Positions 62,872 to 64,000 of a stretch of DNA of 64,000 nucleotides are shown one piece after another (position 1 is the stretch's first letter; every line of letters starts with the position of its first letter). A model generated the notes under the pieces. It was not told the origin of the DNA. It worked only from the letters and a program-made list of their open reading frames with translations, and did no database searches. This DNA is from an uncultured Paraprevotella sp. (lineage in GTDB: Bacteria > Bacteroidota > Bacteroidia > Bacteroidales > Bacteroidaceae), in assembly GCA_947177395.1 (NCBI GenBank), contig CAMWUI010000012.1, positions 1 through 64,000 of the forward strand. Reading direction: 5' to 3'. The translations under genes were made by a program, and so were the position numbers.

Positions 62872-64000
62872 TTAGAAATTATATCCGGCACGGATGTATC
62901 CGTCCACGCTTTTAGTACGGTTGCTGTAATGTATCGTGAAACCGATGGGGCCGAAAAATGTTTTCAGGTCATATTTGGCTGCTACGCCCCACATGTAATA
63001 TCCCAGATTCTCGTCTTTGCCGAACACCTGGGGGAAGAAGTGTTTCCATGTATCGGAAGTCATTCCGAAGTTCACAGGTAGGCTGACGTAATGGTTCCGT
63101 CCCATGCGCTGGCGGAATTCTATGCCGGCGATGATGAGGGTGCGGTGTGCCGTTTCAAATCGGTTGGTCCCGTAGAACGGGATTTGTTGTTCCAGGTATT
63201 TCCCCGCTTCCTGTCCGCCGAAAGTATTCATTTCGGCTACGGTGTTCCGGTCGGTCAGGTAGCGTCCGGCCATCCAGGGCAGAATGGTGAGTCTGGAACC
63301 GGGTGAAAGAGCGGTTCCCCAACTGGCGGAGGCTACATGGAACGGTTTGTTTCCCGCTGTCGGCAGGATGTAGAAATAGCCGGCGTTGAACCAGTGCCCG
63401 CGTGTGGGGAAAGCCGGGTGGTCGAGGCTGTTGAATACCAGTTTTCCGCCGAGGCGGAAATAACTTTCGTTATGAATGTTATGGATGTCGGTATTGCCGG
63501 AATGGTAAAGGTATGAGCCATAATCGTAATTGACATATTGTGTGCCCAGTGTCAGTCCCATGCGTTGCCAGTTGCGGGTGAGTCCCAAAGTGCATAAATG
63601 GCGCAGGTAACTGATCTGGCTGACTCGTTCACCTTTTTCATACGAATTAAAGTCGTTATAACTCAGCTGGTAGCCGGTCAGTAGGTTCCATTCCCGTCCG
63701 ATGTTGAAAGTGTAGTCAGCTTGTCCGTAGGTCAGTTTGCCCAGTCGGAGCGTGAGCCCTAAATTGTGGCGCGGTATCCGGGGGATGCTGAACTGCGAAT
63801 TGAACAGCAGGGCGGCCAGTTGTTCGTTGTCATACCGGATACCCAGATTGATAGAGTTCGTAGGCGCGGCCCCGATAAGAATTTTCTTGTATGGGTTGTT
63901 TTTGTCGATATTGTCCAGAGGGGGTAACGGCACGGGACGCGGAGCACCCGGATGAAGATGACCGGTCTCTGTTGCACCTATTTCCTCTTTTATGTTTTCC
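62872..64000 (-). CDS. Omp85-like barrel, C-terminal part of a probable patatin-like outer-membrane protein (partial)
   Basis: The frame is open to the right edge, so the N-terminus is missing; the codons before 63933 continue it (HLHPGAPRP just ahead of PLPPLDNID). About 376 residues are visible. They form aromatic-rich beta-strands and end in the Phe of an outer-membrane barrel (GYIRAGYNF). PTRGHWFNAGYFYI resembles the Omp85 strand motif, and the later part FFGPIGFTIHYSNR is the typical closing region. In Bacteroidales such barrels often follow a patatin phospholipase domain, which would lie outside this window; that part is inference. Confidence 0.75.
   Translation of the reverse strand, partial: ENIKEEIGATETGHLHPGAPRPVPLPPLDNIDKNNPYKKILIGAAPTNSINLGIRYDNEQLAALLFNSQFSIPRIPRHNLGLTLRLGKLTYGQADYTFNIGREWNLLTGYQLSYNDFNSYEKGERVSQISYLRHLCTLGLTRNWQRMGLTLGTQYVNYDYGSYLYHSGNTDIHNIHNESYFRLGGKLVFNSLDHPAFPTRGHWFNAGYFYILPTAGNKPFHVASASWGTALSPGSRLTILPWMAGRYLTDRNTVAEMNTFGGQEAGKYLEQQIPFYGTNRFETAHRTLIIAGIEFRQRMGRNHYVSLPVNFGMTSDTWKHFFPQVFGKDENLGYYMWGVAAKYDLKTFFGPIGFTIHYSNRTKSVDGYIRAGYNF

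Overview
The window looks like chromosome of a gut Bacteroidales, most likely Bacteroidaceae (Bacteroides/Phocaeicola type). The signs are the bifunctional fucokinase/GDP-fucose pyrophosphorylase Fkp, a two-component pair resembling RprX/RprY, promoters of the Bacteroides form (TTTG, about 20 bp, TAnnTTTG), a Cthe_2159-type beta-helix protein, a DUF5686 outer-membrane protein and a patatin/Omp85-like C-terminus. I saw no tRNA, rRNA, CRISPR array, transposase or integrase.

1-9.7 kb is a surface-polysaccharide locus: a GT4 glycosyltransferase, a WcaF-like acetyltransferase, a GT2 glycosyltransferase and a nucleotidyltransferase-fold protein. It is interleaved with four genes or gene remnants of the AAA+ ATPase / winged-helix / DUF4143 nuclease-fold family, plus a short footprint of another start region. 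The starts at 655, 4473 and 7613 are each preceded by a private, different set of short direct repeats phased at 32-33 bp; at the first two a repeat copy lies on the -33 position of the promoter. Orphan repeat sets occur beside remnants. This repeat-ATPase arrangement is the best candidate in the window for an undescribed system. 9.7-12 kb holds a superfamily 2 helicase with a WG-repeat-like tail.

12.1-18.8 kb (minus strand) is a complete glycine-cleavage and lipoylation operon, lplA-gcvT-gcvH-gcvPA-gcvPB-lpd, with the P-protein encoded as two subunits. 18.9-22.6 kb holds a transglutaminase-like membrane-anchored protein and the RprXY-like pair. 22.6-23.7 kb is a non-coding region made of three phased repeat modules (5 units of 23 bp, 6 units of about 24 bp, and 11-bp units with a 31-bp spacer). 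The same three modules recur with the same 5 and 6 unit counts at 52.0-52.45 kb, and a single copy of the third lies at 50.35 kb.

23.7-30.0 kb is an L-galactose catabolic operon: L-galactose dehydrogenase, lactonase, L-galactonate dehydrogenase, a sugar mutarotase, tagaturonate reductase and altronate dehydratase, leading to 2-keto-3-deoxygluconate. 30.3-35.2 kb carries on the minus strand an alpha-amylase-family enzyme, fabD, thiD and a GH109-like oxidoreductase-fold protein. 35.3-41.6 kb is a GDP-L-fucose locus that joins the de novo route (manC, gmd, fcl) to the salvage enzyme fkp.

41.6-64 kb is mixed: a TPR protein with glnS; a GH2 glycosidase; a beta-helix carbohydrate-binding-type protein with a small secreted partner; a DUF1846 protein; an ECF sigma factor with a membrane partner; a VapE-like ATPase; a GT2 enzyme; a DUF5686 protein; rarA; an aldose-1-epimerase-like protein; fhs; and the C-terminal part of an Omp85-like barrel running off the right edge. 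All functions are read from sequence motifs by eye; no database search was run.
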